A DNA stretch of 64,000 nt. Origin: Omphiscola glabra (Eukaryota > Mollusca > Gastropoda > Lymnaeidae). Position 1 is the first letter of the stretch. Every line of letters starts with the position of its first letter. The translations under genes were made by a program, and so were the position numbers. The stretch covers positions 48,427,013 to 48,491,012 of the forward strand of contig OZ024794.1 in the NCBI GenBank assembly GCA_964017045.1, in the 5' to 3' direction. Below, in pieces: positions 11,868 through 22,739 of the stretch. The notes beneath the pieces were generated by a model. It did not search any database, was not told where the DNA came from, and worked only from the letters and a program-made list of their open reading frames with translations.

Positions 11868-12400
11868 AATAATTTCACTTAAATGTAGACTTATAATTTA
11901 CATTCGCATCATTTAAATGTTATTCTAATAATTTACATTCCAATCCCTTTAATGTAGACTTATAATTTACATTCGCATCATTTAAATGTTATTCTAATAA
12001 TTTACATTCCAATCCCTTTAATGTAGACTTATAATTTACATTCGCATCATTTAAATGTTATTCTAATAATTTACATTCCAATCCCTTTAATGTAGACTTA
12101 TAATTTACATTCGCATCATTTAAATGTTATTCTAATAATTTACATTCCAATCCTTTTAATGTAGACTTATAATTTACATTCGCATCATTTAAATGTTATT
12201 CTAATAATTTACATTCCAATCCTTTAATGTAGACTTATAATTTACGTACGCTCGCATCCCTGTAGCCTTATAATTTACATTCACATCACTTGAATGTAGT
12301 CTTATAATTTACACGCGCATCACTTAAATGTTTGCCTAATAATTTACATTCGCATCCCTTTAATGTAGACTTATAATTTACATTCACATTCCTTCATTGC
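11868..12400. repeat. Satellite-like array, 69-bp unit made of two 35-bp halves
   Basis: Five near-identical copies, then diverged ones. Each contains TTATAATTTACATTCGCATC and a related half with CTAATAATTTACATTCCAATC. The array resumes at 12597 beyond an inserted transposon. Confidence 0.93.
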
Positions 12401-12409
12401 AAATTGTTA

Positions 12410-12594
12410 GGGTCGGTTCACACGGTCAAATTTCACGTCAAATTGTTGTATGAACGCACTATGAACGCACTATTTTGTGCGTGGTTTCTTTTTTTGGGTA
12501 ATTTGATTAAATAGTAATTTGAAAGTTGTGACAAGGCTTCATACACGAATTGCATCAAATGCTTGAAGGAACTTTTGATCGTGTGAACCGACCC
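12410..12594. mobile_element. PIF/Harbinger-type MITE
   Basis: The ends GGGTCGGTTCACACG and CGTGTGAACCGACCC are inverted repeats of at least 15 bp. They are flanked by TTA on both sides (12407-12409 and 12595-12597), the three-base target duplication of PIF/Harbinger elements. It sits inside the 69-bp array and is 185 bp with no coding capacity. Confidence 0.85.
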
Positions 12595-12807
12595 TTATAA
12601 CTTACATTCGCGTCATTTAAGGAGAGATGCTCTTGACAACCATTTCAGACGTCTCTCCAGCACAGGCTGTTCAATAAAACTTAGTTATTCGACGCCACAC
12701 CAAACCGTCTGTGTGCCACCCGTGGCGTCCCTTTTAGCGAACACCGCGACATCCGCATTCTCTTCAGTTTCATGCATTTACTAAGGTGTGCAGCGACCAC
12801 TTGGCCT

Positions 12808-13212
12808 TGTAACACTGATATTCTTTTAACACTGATATTCTTGTCACACTGATATTCTTGTAACACCGATACTCTTGTAACACTGATATTCTTTTAACAC
12901 TGATATTCTTGTCACACTGATATTCTTTTAACACTGATATTCTTGTAACACTGATATTCTTGTAACACCGATATTCTTGTCACACTGATATTCTTGTCAC
13001 ACTGATAATCTTGTCACACTGATATTCTTGTCACACTGATATTCTTGTCACACTGATATTCTTGTCACACTGATATTCTTGTCACACTGATATTCTTGTC
13101 ACACTGATATTCTTGTAACACTGATATTCTTGTAACACCGATATTCTTGTCACACCGATATTCTTGTCACACTGATATTCTTGTAACACTTCCATTCTTG
13201 TAACACCTACAT
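12808..13212. repeat. Minisatellite, 17-bp unit, about 23 copies
   Basis: The unit is GATATTCTTGTCACACT. A few copies have CTTTTAAC or CTTGTAAC in place of CTTGTCAC. Confidence 0.95.
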
Positions 13213-13704
13213 TCATTTAAGTACATTTTTGTGGAGTAGCTATGCCACAATTTTCGTATAGGCTACAACGTACTTCCACCGTACATAAAAACATTTAATC
13301 CGTTGGTACCGGAATATAAAGTGTGTGGGGGGGGGGGGGGAAGAGACAATGATTTAAAAAAAATAAAGACAAATGTATGGTAAAAAAATAATTAAAAAAT
13401 TAGCAAGAGTATTCCATTAGAAAGAAAACAAGAGAAAGAACACAAAATAGCACGATTTCCTGAGCGCATTTTCGGTTCCCAAAACTGTACGAACAATGAG
13501 ATAAAAAATGCCATTCCACACATACTGTTTTAAGTATAAGTATGTTTTAGTTGATTGGCTCGAACTGTTATATTTAGCGGCATATAAGCAGAGACTGTCA
13601 GTTTAAGTTGGTCATGCGTTGTTAAGATTTCACTAATGTGAATGTTGTTTTAGAAATAATTTTATGAGATGATGCTGTTTTTGGTTTTTTAAATCTGGAT
13701 GTTT
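13213..13704. other. Spacer without recognisable gene
   Basis: Contains poly-G at 13327-13340 and an A-rich tract at 13355-13400. No gene seen. Confidence 0.5.
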
Positions 13705-14022
13705 GTACATGTCCTTCCTGGCCAAGTCAATGTCCTTCCAGGCCAAGTCAATACTCTTCCTGGCCAAGTGAATGTCCTTCCTGGCCATGTCAATGTCCTC
13801 CCTGGCCAAGTCAGAGTCCTCACTGGCCAAGTCATGCCCTTCCTGGCCATGTCAATGTCCTTCCTGGCCAAGTCAATGTCCTCCCTGGCAAAGTCAATGT
13901 CCTTTCTGACCAAGTCAATGTCCTTCCTAGCCATGTCAATGTCCTCCCTGGCAAAGTCAATGCCCTTCATGGCCAAGTCAATGTCCTTCCAGACCAAGTC
14001 AATGTCCTTCCTGGCCAAGTCA
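13705..14022. repeat. Minisatellite, 21-bp unit, about 15 copies
   Basis: The unit is TCCTTCCTGGCCAAGTCAAT plus G. Open frames in both strands are artefacts of the seven-codon period. Confidence 0.95.
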
Positions 14023-14461
14023 GGGAAATTACTCATTGAACATAACAATGAGAGATCAGATTCTTCATTTTCTAAATTATTTATTTTTTTTGGGGTGGAG
14101 GGGTTGTTTTTGTTTGCTTGTTTTTTTTGCACTGAATGAATGGACAAGTACTTCCTGAACAATTCAGAGACAGGACTTGTCGTACATGGCAGCTCTAAAT
14201 TAAAATTAGAAGTCAACCAAGTGAACACACACACGACAGTCAATTGACAATAAAAACAAATTCTCGGAACACTCGGACCTGTTGCAATCCTGCCATTTTT
14301 TATCTCAACAAGGGCATCAATAAATCAAAGCACAAATAAAACAATTGTAATGTAGGAGCAGGAACGTGGTGGCTTCCATTGTGGTGGGGTCGAGTCAAGG
14401 GCACACAATGCTGTACACTTGAAATCAAGTACATTAGTGTACACATGTCATTTGGTTGAGT
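14023..14461. other. Spacer without recognisable gene
   Basis: T-rich tract at 14080-14130; otherwise featureless. Confidence 0.5.
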
Positions 14462-14990
14462 AGATACGTTACCTTCCTCTACTCCTGGTGATTCGATACA
14501 TTACCTTCCTCTACTCCTGGTGAGTAGATTCATTACCTTCCTCTACTCCTGGTGAGTAGATTCATTACCTTCCTCTACTCCTGGTGAGTAGATTCATTAC
14601 CTTCTTCTACTCCTGGTGAGTAGATACATTGCCTTCCTCTACTCCTGGTGAGTAGATACATTGCCTTCCTCTACTCCTGTTGAGTAGATACATTGCCTTC
14701 CTCTACTCCTGGTGAGTAGATACATTGCCTTCCTCTACTCCTGGTGAGTAGATTCATTGCCTTCCTCTACTCCTGGTGAGTAGATTCATTACCTTCTTCT
14801 ACTCCTGGTGAGTAGATACATTGCCTTCCTCTACTCCTGGTAAGTAGATACATTGCCTTCCTCTACTCCTGGTGAGTAGATACATTGCCTTCCTCTACTC
14901 CTGGTGAGTAGATTCATTACCTTCCTCTACTCCTGGTGAGTAGATACATTGCCTTCCTCTACTCCTGGTGAGTAGATACATTACCTTCCA
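14462..14990. repeat. Minisatellite, 32-bp unit, about 16 copies
   Basis: The unit contains CTACTCCTGGTGAGTAGAT. Nearly every copy carries CTG/GTGAGT, a good match to a plus-strand splice donor. No adjacent exon is recognisable. Confidence 0.95.
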
Positions 14991-15247
14991 AAGGACTTGA
15001 GACATGTAGACCAGCTGGGTAGTAACCTTTGGAACCACGATCATTAAAATTTTTATTATAGATCGGCAGGGGCCCTGTGACTTTTTCCGTTTGGGGGTGG
15101 TGTCAATAATTCCAGTGAGATTGACTTCACACTACTCCAGCTTTTTAAACCGCAGTAGACGTGTAGTTAAGGTCACAATATATTTTTCTTCATAACTTCA
15201 AAAACGAAAAAAAAAAAGTTAAATTGAAAAATTGAAAAAAATATTTG

Positions 15248-15820
15248 TACAGGGTGGCCCAGAAAAAGTGATAATGACATCTCTTACAATGTAAAATAAT
15301 TACATCAAGATTTGCTAACTGTATACATTTGCTGAACTTCTTATGTCTCTACATAACTATATAACGCCATTATCATGACAATATCCGGTTGCAAAACATT
15401 ATATAAATAGGGCTACATTCAACTTTTTTGTAAAACAGAGTAGCTTGCCCGTGGTTGCCGCCTACTTTTTACCTTTTTTGGTTGATTCCAAAATCATGTT
15501 TGACGTTTCTGAACTCGATTCCAGTAAGTTAAGTAGGGGTAATTACAAGAGACACACTAATATAGTTTTTAAAATAAAATGTTTACATTTACCCTGAGTA
15601 ATATCTTTCCTCTCAATTCCCGGTGACGTCATCCGATTTATGTTAACTCACGCAAACCTTGACAGCAACAAATCATTTGAGAGCGGAAATGATATTCACC
15701 AACCCAATGTACTCTTTTCTCCCAAGAAAATAAAACGTTTTTTCGGACGTGAATGTACCTAATATCAAATAACCTTTTGCTATGAGATGTCCTCAATCTG
15801 TTTTGGGCCAACCCTGTGTA
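15248..15820. mobile_element. Mariner-type non-autonomous element
   Basis: The left end CAGGGTGGCCCAGAAAA follows TA at 15248-15249. The right end TTTTGGGCCAACCCTG precedes TGTA. The two ends are imperfect inverted repeats flanked by TA, as in the Tc1/mariner superfamily. The interior of about 570 bp has no transposase. The exact right boundary is uncertain because a TA run follows. Confidence 0.65.
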
Positions 15821-16031
15821 TATATATATACATTCAGAGTCGGAACATTTTTAACAACCTTGATGCCGAGAAATCGTTTTTAATAAGTAATTCATCAGCT
15901 TGTACTCTAACAAAATACCCCCACCCCCCACCCCCCACACACACACACTCACTGTTAAAAAATGCTCACATCTAACACCCTAATAAAACCCCATATGTCT
16001 TGCATAACCCTAGAAAATTAGATCTACCATC

Positions 16032-16390
16032 ACAGTCGTTCTTAGGCACAGGCAAACTAGGCGACCGCCTAGGGCCCCACTGCCAAGGTGGCCCCACTGC
16101 CAAGGTGGCCCCACTGCCAAGGGGGCCCCACTTCCAAGGGGGCCCTGCCGGGCGTTTTTTTTAAAAGCCTACAACTTGCAAGTCAATATATTTCAGAAGT
16201 AAACATTTTCTCTAGTGGCGAAATTATCAATATGGTTAGTGGTTACACGCAAGCAAATGGTGAAGCAGTGACGAAGGCAGAGTGGAGGTGCCACAGTGGT
16301 GGGTGGTGTTTTCTCCCGGACGAACCCCCTTCCAGGGCCCCCTGCCTACGCCCCATGCCTAGGACCCCCAAAATCCTAAGAACGGCTCTG
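16032..16390. mobile_element. hAT-type MITE with internal minisatellite
   Basis: The ends CAGTCGTTCTTAGG and CCTAAGAACGGCTCTG are imperfect inverted repeats. Flanks CTACCATC (16024-16031) and CTACCATG (16391-16398) match at seven of eight bases. Bases 16080-16145 inside hold about four copies of a 17-bp unit, GCCCCACTGCCAAGGTG, so the element has grown by internal duplication. Confidence 0.7.
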
Positions 16391-16703
16391 CTACCATGAA
16401 CTAATCCATGGGCCATTGACTCCGTGGTGGCCAACCTTATTCAAATTGTATATGCTTTAGTCAACCTGCTTTGGGTTGTTGTTTTTTTCCCGCATAGTTA
16501 AATTCTATTTATCGCTGTTTACATAGAGTATGTTAAAACGTACCTGTGACATAATGTCATTACAAATAAATTGATTTTGTTATATTTTGACTACCGTATT
16601 GTCAAGAAACAAGTTGCATGAATAAACTTGGTGATCAACAAAAGTAGCACAACTAATAGATATAGAACAAGTGAAGGCCTTGACCGGATTTAGGGTTTGT
16701 AGG

Positions 16704-17078
16704 GGATGTGTATGTGTGTGTGTGTGTGTGAAGGATTGGGATAAATGTATATCTACACGAATGATATACATTAAATTCATAGATAGATAACCAGAAACTG
16801 GCGGGGAAAAGGGGGGGGGGGAATCAGTCAAGTTTTCACTTCACGGAAGTACGATGGTATAAGGGCATGCCCAGTGTGTGTGTGTGTGTGTGTGAGAGTT
16901 TGTGTGTGTGCACGTGTGTGTGAGTATGAGTGTGTGTGTGTGTATGTGAGTGTGTGTGTGCACGTGTGTGTGAGTGTGCGTGCGATTTTGAGTGTGTGTG
17001 AGTGTACGGATGTTTGTGTGCACGAGCGTTTGTGTGTGTGTGTGTGTGTGTGTGCGTGTATGTATGTGTGTGTGAGTG
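16704..17078. repeat. TG-rich microsatellites
   Basis: TG runs at 16704-16731 and, interrupted, at 16875-17078. A poly-G run lies at 16811-16820. Confidence 0.9.
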
Positions 17079-17586
17079 TTGTTGTTTTTTTTCTTATAAA
17101 GTTTCCATCATCATAAACATGCTTTGATTAAATTCAGCTACGGTTGGAGTTGTTTGTTTTTGGTGGTTTGGGGGGGGGGGGGTATTGTTTACACTATTAA
17201 TATCCCCTTAGAACCTCAAAGTTAGGCATTGTTTTATTCAGCTATGTTGAAATAACAATACACCGATCAGTGGTGCGCGTGAAGAGGGTTTTTGTCTTAC
17301 GCCGTTTAGATCGTCTAAACCCACAAACGTGACCCCCATCAAATGTTCGAACTCTCCCTTCGATACTCCCTGATACGTCCGGAGTGACAGGCAAAACAAA
17401 TGGAGCACACTAATTTCTTTCGATTGAATGGAACTTGATCCTAGCTCAATCATTTGAACTTATTTTTACAAGCTCCGTCATTTCCAACAGTCCGGCTACG
17501 TACTTGCTGAAACGTTTAACAACAACTTTTTATGATGGATTTGTGTACTTTTATTGAATATTATTTGTATCTAATTTAGTTAAACG
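17079..17586. other. Spacer without recognisable gene
   Basis: Poly-G at 17170-17180. A 71-codon minus-strand frame (17238-17453) is not recognisable as a protein family. Confidence 0.4.
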
Positions 17587-17970
17587 CCATTGGGTGCTGG
17601 GTGGCCGAGTGGTCTAAACTGAGCAAATCACAAGCCCAGTCAGGCAAAAACATCACCAGCACCCCCGGGGTGGATGGGAATCGTTAACCTTGGATGGCAA
17701 CTCATCTAAGAGAAGGAAACTCTGAATTCCATCCCGGAGATGGAGTCCCGTAGGCGGATAGCATTGATACAATGAAACAATCCGACACCACTGGTGCCAA
17801 GCTGTATCATCCACATGATGTTCCCTTGGGTTTATCCAGCGAGAGAGGCGATTTGCTGTTGAGAACCAGCTTATATTCCTAAAAAGAATAATCACAGGCC
17901 TTGTGGATTTCGTCCTGCAAATTCCACACCATCGTCACAATGTGACGGACGAATACCAGCAAAAAAAAAA
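17587..17970 (+). mobile_element. tRNA-derived SINE, copy 1
   Basis: Starts near GGTGCTGGGTGGCCGAGTGG, which contains a pol III A box (TGGCCGAGTGG) of the Leu/Ser tRNA type. The body shares several blocks with the minus-strand copy near 31 kb: AAAAACATCACCAG, AGAGAAGGAAACT, GCTGTATCATCCACA. It ends in an A-run at 17961-17971. Confidence 0.7.
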
Positions 17971-17971
17971 A

Positions 17972-18861
17972 TATATATATATAAAAACGCGATATAAATA
18001 AGGTCACATTTGTTAACTTCCTCTTGTCCATACCTTAATGATTAAAAACTGGATAAAAAATGTTTTAAAAAAATTAATACCGTTACATACATTTTCTATC
18101 AACTTGATTGACAGATATAAACAGAACTGTTGTAACGGAATGTGAAATCATTATATATTAGAATTGAACAATGGTTGTTGTTTTTTTTTTAAATTTTAAT
18201 CTCTCGTCTGATCTGACAGAACAACGGCTGCAGTCGATTGTGCCTCGGGGATACGTCATGCGACAATAAGATGTGAAATGATTAGCACGGTTGGTTCAAC
18301 ATTTTACATCTGAGGTTGTCTTTTGTGACATTTTTTTTGTTACATAATAGAAAGCAATTTTATCGTATGTAATTTTTTTAAAGCTAAAATCAATTATTTG
18401 AAATATTTAGCAAAATATATAAGTATATATCATAGAAATATAGTTATTTTAAAATGAAAAGTTTTGCTCATTCATTGTCTTTACAGTCACACGAATGCAT
18501 GTGAAGAGATGTATCCTTGATACAACGACAAAATAAGATTGGTTTGATCGTAACCCAAATGCAAGACAACACCCCCCCCCCCCCAAATTTAAATAAAAAT
18601 TAAATAACCAAAATGCGTAGTGTGAGAATACACTGACCCACATATAAGAAGACTCATAATACAAAACTGCGCGCGCCCCACGACCCACCCAGCTTATGAA
18701 CGTTGCCACGACAACATCCTGTTCCGCTTCCGTGTATACCATTACTGTATCGTTGCCCCCCGGTTTTGTTTTAACTCAAGACATTCTAGAAAGCTACGCG
18801 TCAGCCTTGGTTTACCCGCTCTGTATCCTGTTTGCTAAGTTTAGATTCCCCGGGGGTTGAC
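17972..18861. other. Upstream region of the 649-codon gene
   Basis: AT-rich non-coding sequence with a TA run (17971-17982) and poly-C (18571-18584). The last 100 bases become GC-richer towards the promoter. No separate gene seen. Confidence 0.5.
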
Positions 18862-18892
18862 TATAAAACTCTGAGCTCTAGGTCCATCAGAC
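18862..18892 (+). promoter_or_regulatory. Core promoter: TATA box and initiator
   Basis: TATAAAA lies at 18862-18868. An initiator-like TCCATCAGAC follows at 18883-18892, so transcription would start at about 18889, 27 bases after the first T of TATA. The spacing is right for pol II, and a valid leader exon and intron follow. The exact start site is inferred. Confidence 0.6.
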
Positions 18893-19089
18893 AAATCGTC
18901 CAGCTGGCCAGCAGTGTACATTTTTCTGCGAACAAAAAATACCACCGAAGAACAAACGACACATATCTTGGTGTTGTTGAAAGTTAAATTTTCTTTCGTT
19001 CGCAAAAAAAAAAAAACAACAACATAATTATAAAAAGAAAAGTTTCATTATAATTAAAGAGAACGTGTCAAGTGTCAAAAAGAATACCA
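18889..19089 (+). other. 5' leader exon of the 649-codon gene
   Basis: About 200 bases without any ATG, ending in ACCA/GTAAGTG, a strong splice donor. The absence of upstream ATGs is what a translated message needs and supports the model. The 5' edge depends on the inferred start site. Confidence 0.55.
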
Positions 19090-19712
19090 GTAAGTGAAAT
19101 GTTTTTTTTTTTTTCCTTTAAATTTCTTAGTTGTTTCTTTTGACATTGAGGAACATTCTTATGTCATGGTTTTAATTTATAAGTAGCTATAACCGGGGTC
19201 AATTGACACTTCGATGTTGAATCATCTGTCGTTAATGCAAAACAATTTTTAAACAAAAAAAACCAGCTGCTAGTATTAAATATTGATTTTAATTTTTTCA
19301 GGTAGAGCCTTTTAGAAACATCTGAATGCAGATTTATAATATAACTAAACGCTTATTCAAGTAAAAAAAAAGGAGAGCCATATTATTATATTATAAGATA
19401 AATTATCTCTCTTATAAAACTTTTTCGTTTATTTTAATGCCAGCTAGATTTTTAGTTAAATGCTTTTTTTTAAAAAAATGACATACTGAGTTTCACTCCC
19501 TTTTTTTTTTCTTAATTTTTGTTTCCTGATTTAAGAAATCCTTTCCTAGGGTACATATCCCAGCTTTTTATTAAATCAAGTAAATCAATTTACCGAAATT
19601 GACCTCCTTTGAACATTGCCCCCCAGGAATAGTTTATATGTCAGCATAGTCATAGCCCGACCCTAGATTTACATAAGATCTTTTATGGCATAGTTGACTA
19701 CTTTTTTTTCAG
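19090..19712 (+). other. Leader intron of the 649-codon gene
   Basis: Begins GTAAGTG and ends CTTTTTTTTCAG after a long T-rich tract. It is 623 bases and very AT-rich, in contrast to the coding exon. Other donors upstream cannot be excluded without transcript data. Confidence 0.6.
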
Positions 19713-19749
19713 ATTCGCTCTCTTGATAAACCACACCCTCGATACTTTG

Positions 19750-21699
19750 ATGCCCGATCAACAGAAGATGAGCTGCAGTATCAGTGTTGCCAAGCTGAGG
19801 AAAGTCGGTGTCTCCTGTTTGCAGGACGTCCTGAAAAACTTGTACAACGTCCACGTGAAGCTCATCTGTAGAGACAAACCCTTCAGGTCAAACAGAGAGC
19901 TGCCCACGCTGATCATCACCAACTTGGAGGACATCCTCCCGAAAGTCAGCGAGAGACTTGAATACATATTCAAAGAAAATGATGTTCATTTAGAAAAATT
20001 CAAAGAGCTGACTAAGAACATCGTCGAGGCCACCACGGCAAAGTGCATCTTGTGCAACCTGACCAAGATCTACGAGGAGAGTTGGGCCGTGATCAAGGAA
20101 TGGGAGACGGAAGACGCTCTGTTTGTCGGTGTTGTCCCCAAAAATCAAGAGAACAGCTATTTCACGGTGGACAGCGACGACGTCACGAAGAAAGCTTACT
20201 TTATCTGGGACAAGGAGCAGCTGGGCGATGATTTCCTGGGAGCCGTCAGCCGAACACTCAGGCGCCTCAGGGAGCTGCGCCGACAGCCGACACCGTCCGA
20301 GTACATTGCAGTGCATCTGGCGTACTGCGAGATCCACAGCGGGAAGTGGGGGCGACACGAAACAACAAGGGGCCTGGGGACCCCGGGGTTCAGGCCCCAC
20401 ACCCAGACCTACATGTCGCTGACCGACCCAGGTGAAGGTCACATGATGGGCACAACGAGGTTCACCGAGTGGATGGAAGGAGCCATCGTGCACGTCGAGC
20501 ACCTCGAGAGGCCACGTCATCTTGACCGAGAGCACATAGAGTCTTACCGCGTCCCCTCAGTTCTCGATTTCTCAAGAGTTCGCCTTCATGTCGGCCCCAC
20601 AGCGCCGACCACATACTTCCTGGGCAGACCCGTTAAAGACTCGGGCAACTTTGACGAGGATTTCCTTAAAATCGTCAACATCACAGCTGCAGCGGCTTCT
20701 GCTGCGTTTTTCATGGGTGCGGCTGAGGTGAAGATTGCAATGGAGCGGTTGAGCACATCAGAGGCGCTGAAATACATGCACGCACTCAGAACACAGGTTC
20801 AGCGCTCAAGGAAACAGTTTTTATCAGCTGCTTGGAACCTCAACCAAGAACTGGTCAATGACTTTGAGGTTGAATCTCCGGAAATCCTGACAGAGCGCAA
20901 AGATATTGCCGTGAAGGCAGTGATGATCACGTCATTGGGGGGTTTCGACAAAGTGACCTGGGACGGTGCCAGCGACACCTACCCGTCAAAATGTATCATG
21001 TACCAACTCTCATTTGAAGATGCCCTGACAATAGTGCACGAGGCGCATCTGAAAGGCCTCGTGACCTACTTCTCTGCCGGCTTCAAGTTCGATGAGATCA
21101 AACACGCGGTCTACGCCGGCGTCGACGGCATTGGGATCGGCGGTGCTCAAGTTCTCCGATTCATGGACAGCGAAACAGGCATGCATGGACCGTACACCGA
21201 AGAGAATATTCCAAGAATCCTCCAAAACAGAGACGAGGCCGCCAATTCGATCCGAGGAAAGGGAGTAAACCTCCTGGTACGTCTCGACACGATGTACTTT
21301 GAAGGCTCCATCTCTCGATCCCAAGAATACTTGCGCCAGAAACTCTTCAAGGCCCTGCTCAAAATAGACGAGGAATCAGTCTCCGAAATGATACAGCAGC
21401 TGTCCGACGTCACCAGCCTCCCACGCGAGGGCAACGAACCATTTCTGTTCCGCGCCAAGAGAATTGTAGAGGCGGAGAACCCGATGCTGAAAGAGTTTTG
21501 CTCCAAGGAGGAATGGGACGGCTTCGTCGCCACCTTGAAGTGCATGATTGTTGCACGCGACGAGAGGTCCCTGGTGGAAGAGTACGACAGCGACCCCTGG
21601 TTGTCCATCAGACATAGGTACCGCTTCAACCAGTGCCCCAGAGATTCAAAAGTCTGCTATGTTCGTCAGACATCTTTTAATATTCCGTACAAGTGTTAA
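19750..21699 (+). CDS. Uncharacterised 649-residue protein, TIM-barrel-like C-terminal half
   Basis: A single uninterrupted coding exon. The first ATG after the splice acceptor is at 19750; a second in frame at 19768 has a better start context (A at -3). The N-terminal half (about residues 1-300) is charged and helical and I do not recognise it. A helical Ala-rich stretch (FMGAAEVKIAMERL) lies near residues 325-340. Residues about 385-515 read as a beta/alpha enzyme: VKAVMITSLGGFDKVTWDG, then TYFSAGFKFDEI, GVDGIGIGGAQVLRFMD and MHGPYTEENI. The order of these strands resembles MfnB, (5-formylfuran-3-yl)methyl phosphate synthase (DUF556), but MfnB is about 235 residues, so this would be a distant fold match and not an orthologue. 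The C-terminus is helical. There is no signal peptide or membrane segment. The exon is visibly richer in G and C than its flanks. Real gene: likely. Function: unknown. Confidence 0.8.
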   Translation: MPDQQKMSCSISVAKLRKVGVSCLQDVLKNLYNVHVKLICRDKPFRSNRELPTLIITNLEDILPKVSERLEYIFKENDVHLEKFKELTKNIVEATTAKCILCNLTKIYEESWAVIKEWETEDALFVGVVPKNQENSYFTVDSDDVTKKAYFIWDKEQLGDDFLGAVSRTLRRLRELRRQPTPSEYIAVHLAYCEIHSGKWGRHETTRGLGTPGFRPHTQTYMSLTDPGEGHMMGTTRFTEWMEGAIVHVEHLERPRHLDREHIESYRVPSVLDFSRVRLHVGPTAPTTYFLGRPVKDSGNFDEDFLKIVNITAAAASAAFFMGAAEVKIAMERLSTSEALKYMHALRTQVQRSRKQFLSAAWNLNQELVNDFEVESPEILTERKDIAVKAVMITSLGGFDKVTWDGASDTYPSKCIMYQLSFEDALTIVHEAHLKGLVTYFSAGFKFDEIKHAVYAGVDGIGIGGAQVLRFMDSETGMHGPYTEENIPRILQNRDEAANSIRGKGVNLLVRLDTMYFEGSISRSQEYLRQKLFKALLKIDEESVSEMIQQLSDVTSLPREGNEPFLFRAKRIVEAENPMLKEFCSKEEWDGFVATLKCMIVARDERSLVEEYDSDPWLSIRHRYRFNQCPRDSKVCYVRQTSFNIPYKC

Positions 21700-22514
21700 T
21701 GACTTTGAACTGAATCATGCTCTGTACCAGTCAACTACGCTGCGAAAAGCTGATAGATTTGAACATGTTAGCATATCATAGGCGTAGTTGGTTATCGCGC
21801 AATTTAGGGAACAATATTTTTTTATTGTAATGAATAATAAGAGAATTGTCATCAATTGCCATTTAGACTAGTATGTTTTTTCATGTTAACTCGGGATAGT
21901 TTGGGAACATCGGTTCTTTCCCCTTTTCTTTTTTGAAAGATAACTCCTAGTTGCTCGTTTTTGTTTTGAAAGAACATTTTTCTATCGAGCTGAATGAATA
22001 ACAAGTCTAATATAAATTAATTCATTATTTTTATTTTAATATTAATTTATTTAAAGTTATCATACAAAATAACATCTCTATTTGATACTAAAAATTTCTT
22101 TTCATTTTTAAAGTATTCTTGAACGCTTGGTTTATTTAAAGCGTTTTTTTTAAATAAATATTTTAATTTGTTCACTTCTATAAGAGCATACATAAACACG
22201 CACACCCCCCACACACACATATATATATATACACACTCACACACACGCGCACACACAAACACAACTTCACGAATATATTTCACCAACAATATAAATCCAT
22301 CAAAGCTTACTCGTGTCCCATATGTAAATATGTAACTTTCATAACCGTTCATTGCTTTTGTTTTAAAAAAAAATAATAATCCACAATCATCAATACTCAT
22401 TTAAAAAAACCACTTTGCAAATGATGATAAAAAAAAACATCTTTAAATTGATCTGAGAAATTCTTGGTATCTTCAAATGACGCAGAGTCATTTGAAGTAC
22501 TTTTAATGTACAAG
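21700..22514. other. 3' flank of the 649-codon gene
   Basis: AT-rich and non-coding. Possible polyadenylation signals on the plus strand are AATATA at 22009-22014 and AATAAA at 22153-22158. A CA/TA microsatellite lies at 22196-22262. The end of the transcript cannot be fixed from sequence alone. Confidence 0.4.
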
Positions 22515-22739
22515 CAGTGCCGTCTTAAGGCATGGGTACCCTGGGCACTTGCCCAAGGCGTCACGCCTCTAGGGGGCCTCACGTCTCAAGGGGGCCTTAT
22601 ACCACTAAGGGGGGGTCTCACGCCTCTATGGGGTCTCATGCCTCTAGTTGCCTCACAGCTCTTGGGGGCCTAATGTCTCTGTAATGGGCCTCGGTGCCTT
22701 ACCTTGCCCAGGGCCCCCGCTGCTGTAAACCCGGCTCTG
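22515..22739. mobile_element. hAT-type MITE
   Basis: The ends CAGTGCCGTCTTAAGG and CCCGGCTCTG are imperfect inverted repeats. Flanks TGTACAAG (22507-22514) and TGTAAAAG (22740-22747) match at seven of eight bases. The interior carries several copies of a diverged short repeat around CTCACGCCTCTAGGGGG. The ends resemble those of the element at 16032. Confidence 0.65.

Noticed and set aside
19750..21699. Bacterial contamination as source of the intronless gene
   Set aside because: It has an AT-rich leader intron with GT-AG ends, a TATA promoter and animal MITEs within a few kilobases on one contiguous sequence. Assembly chimerism remains possible but is not suggested.
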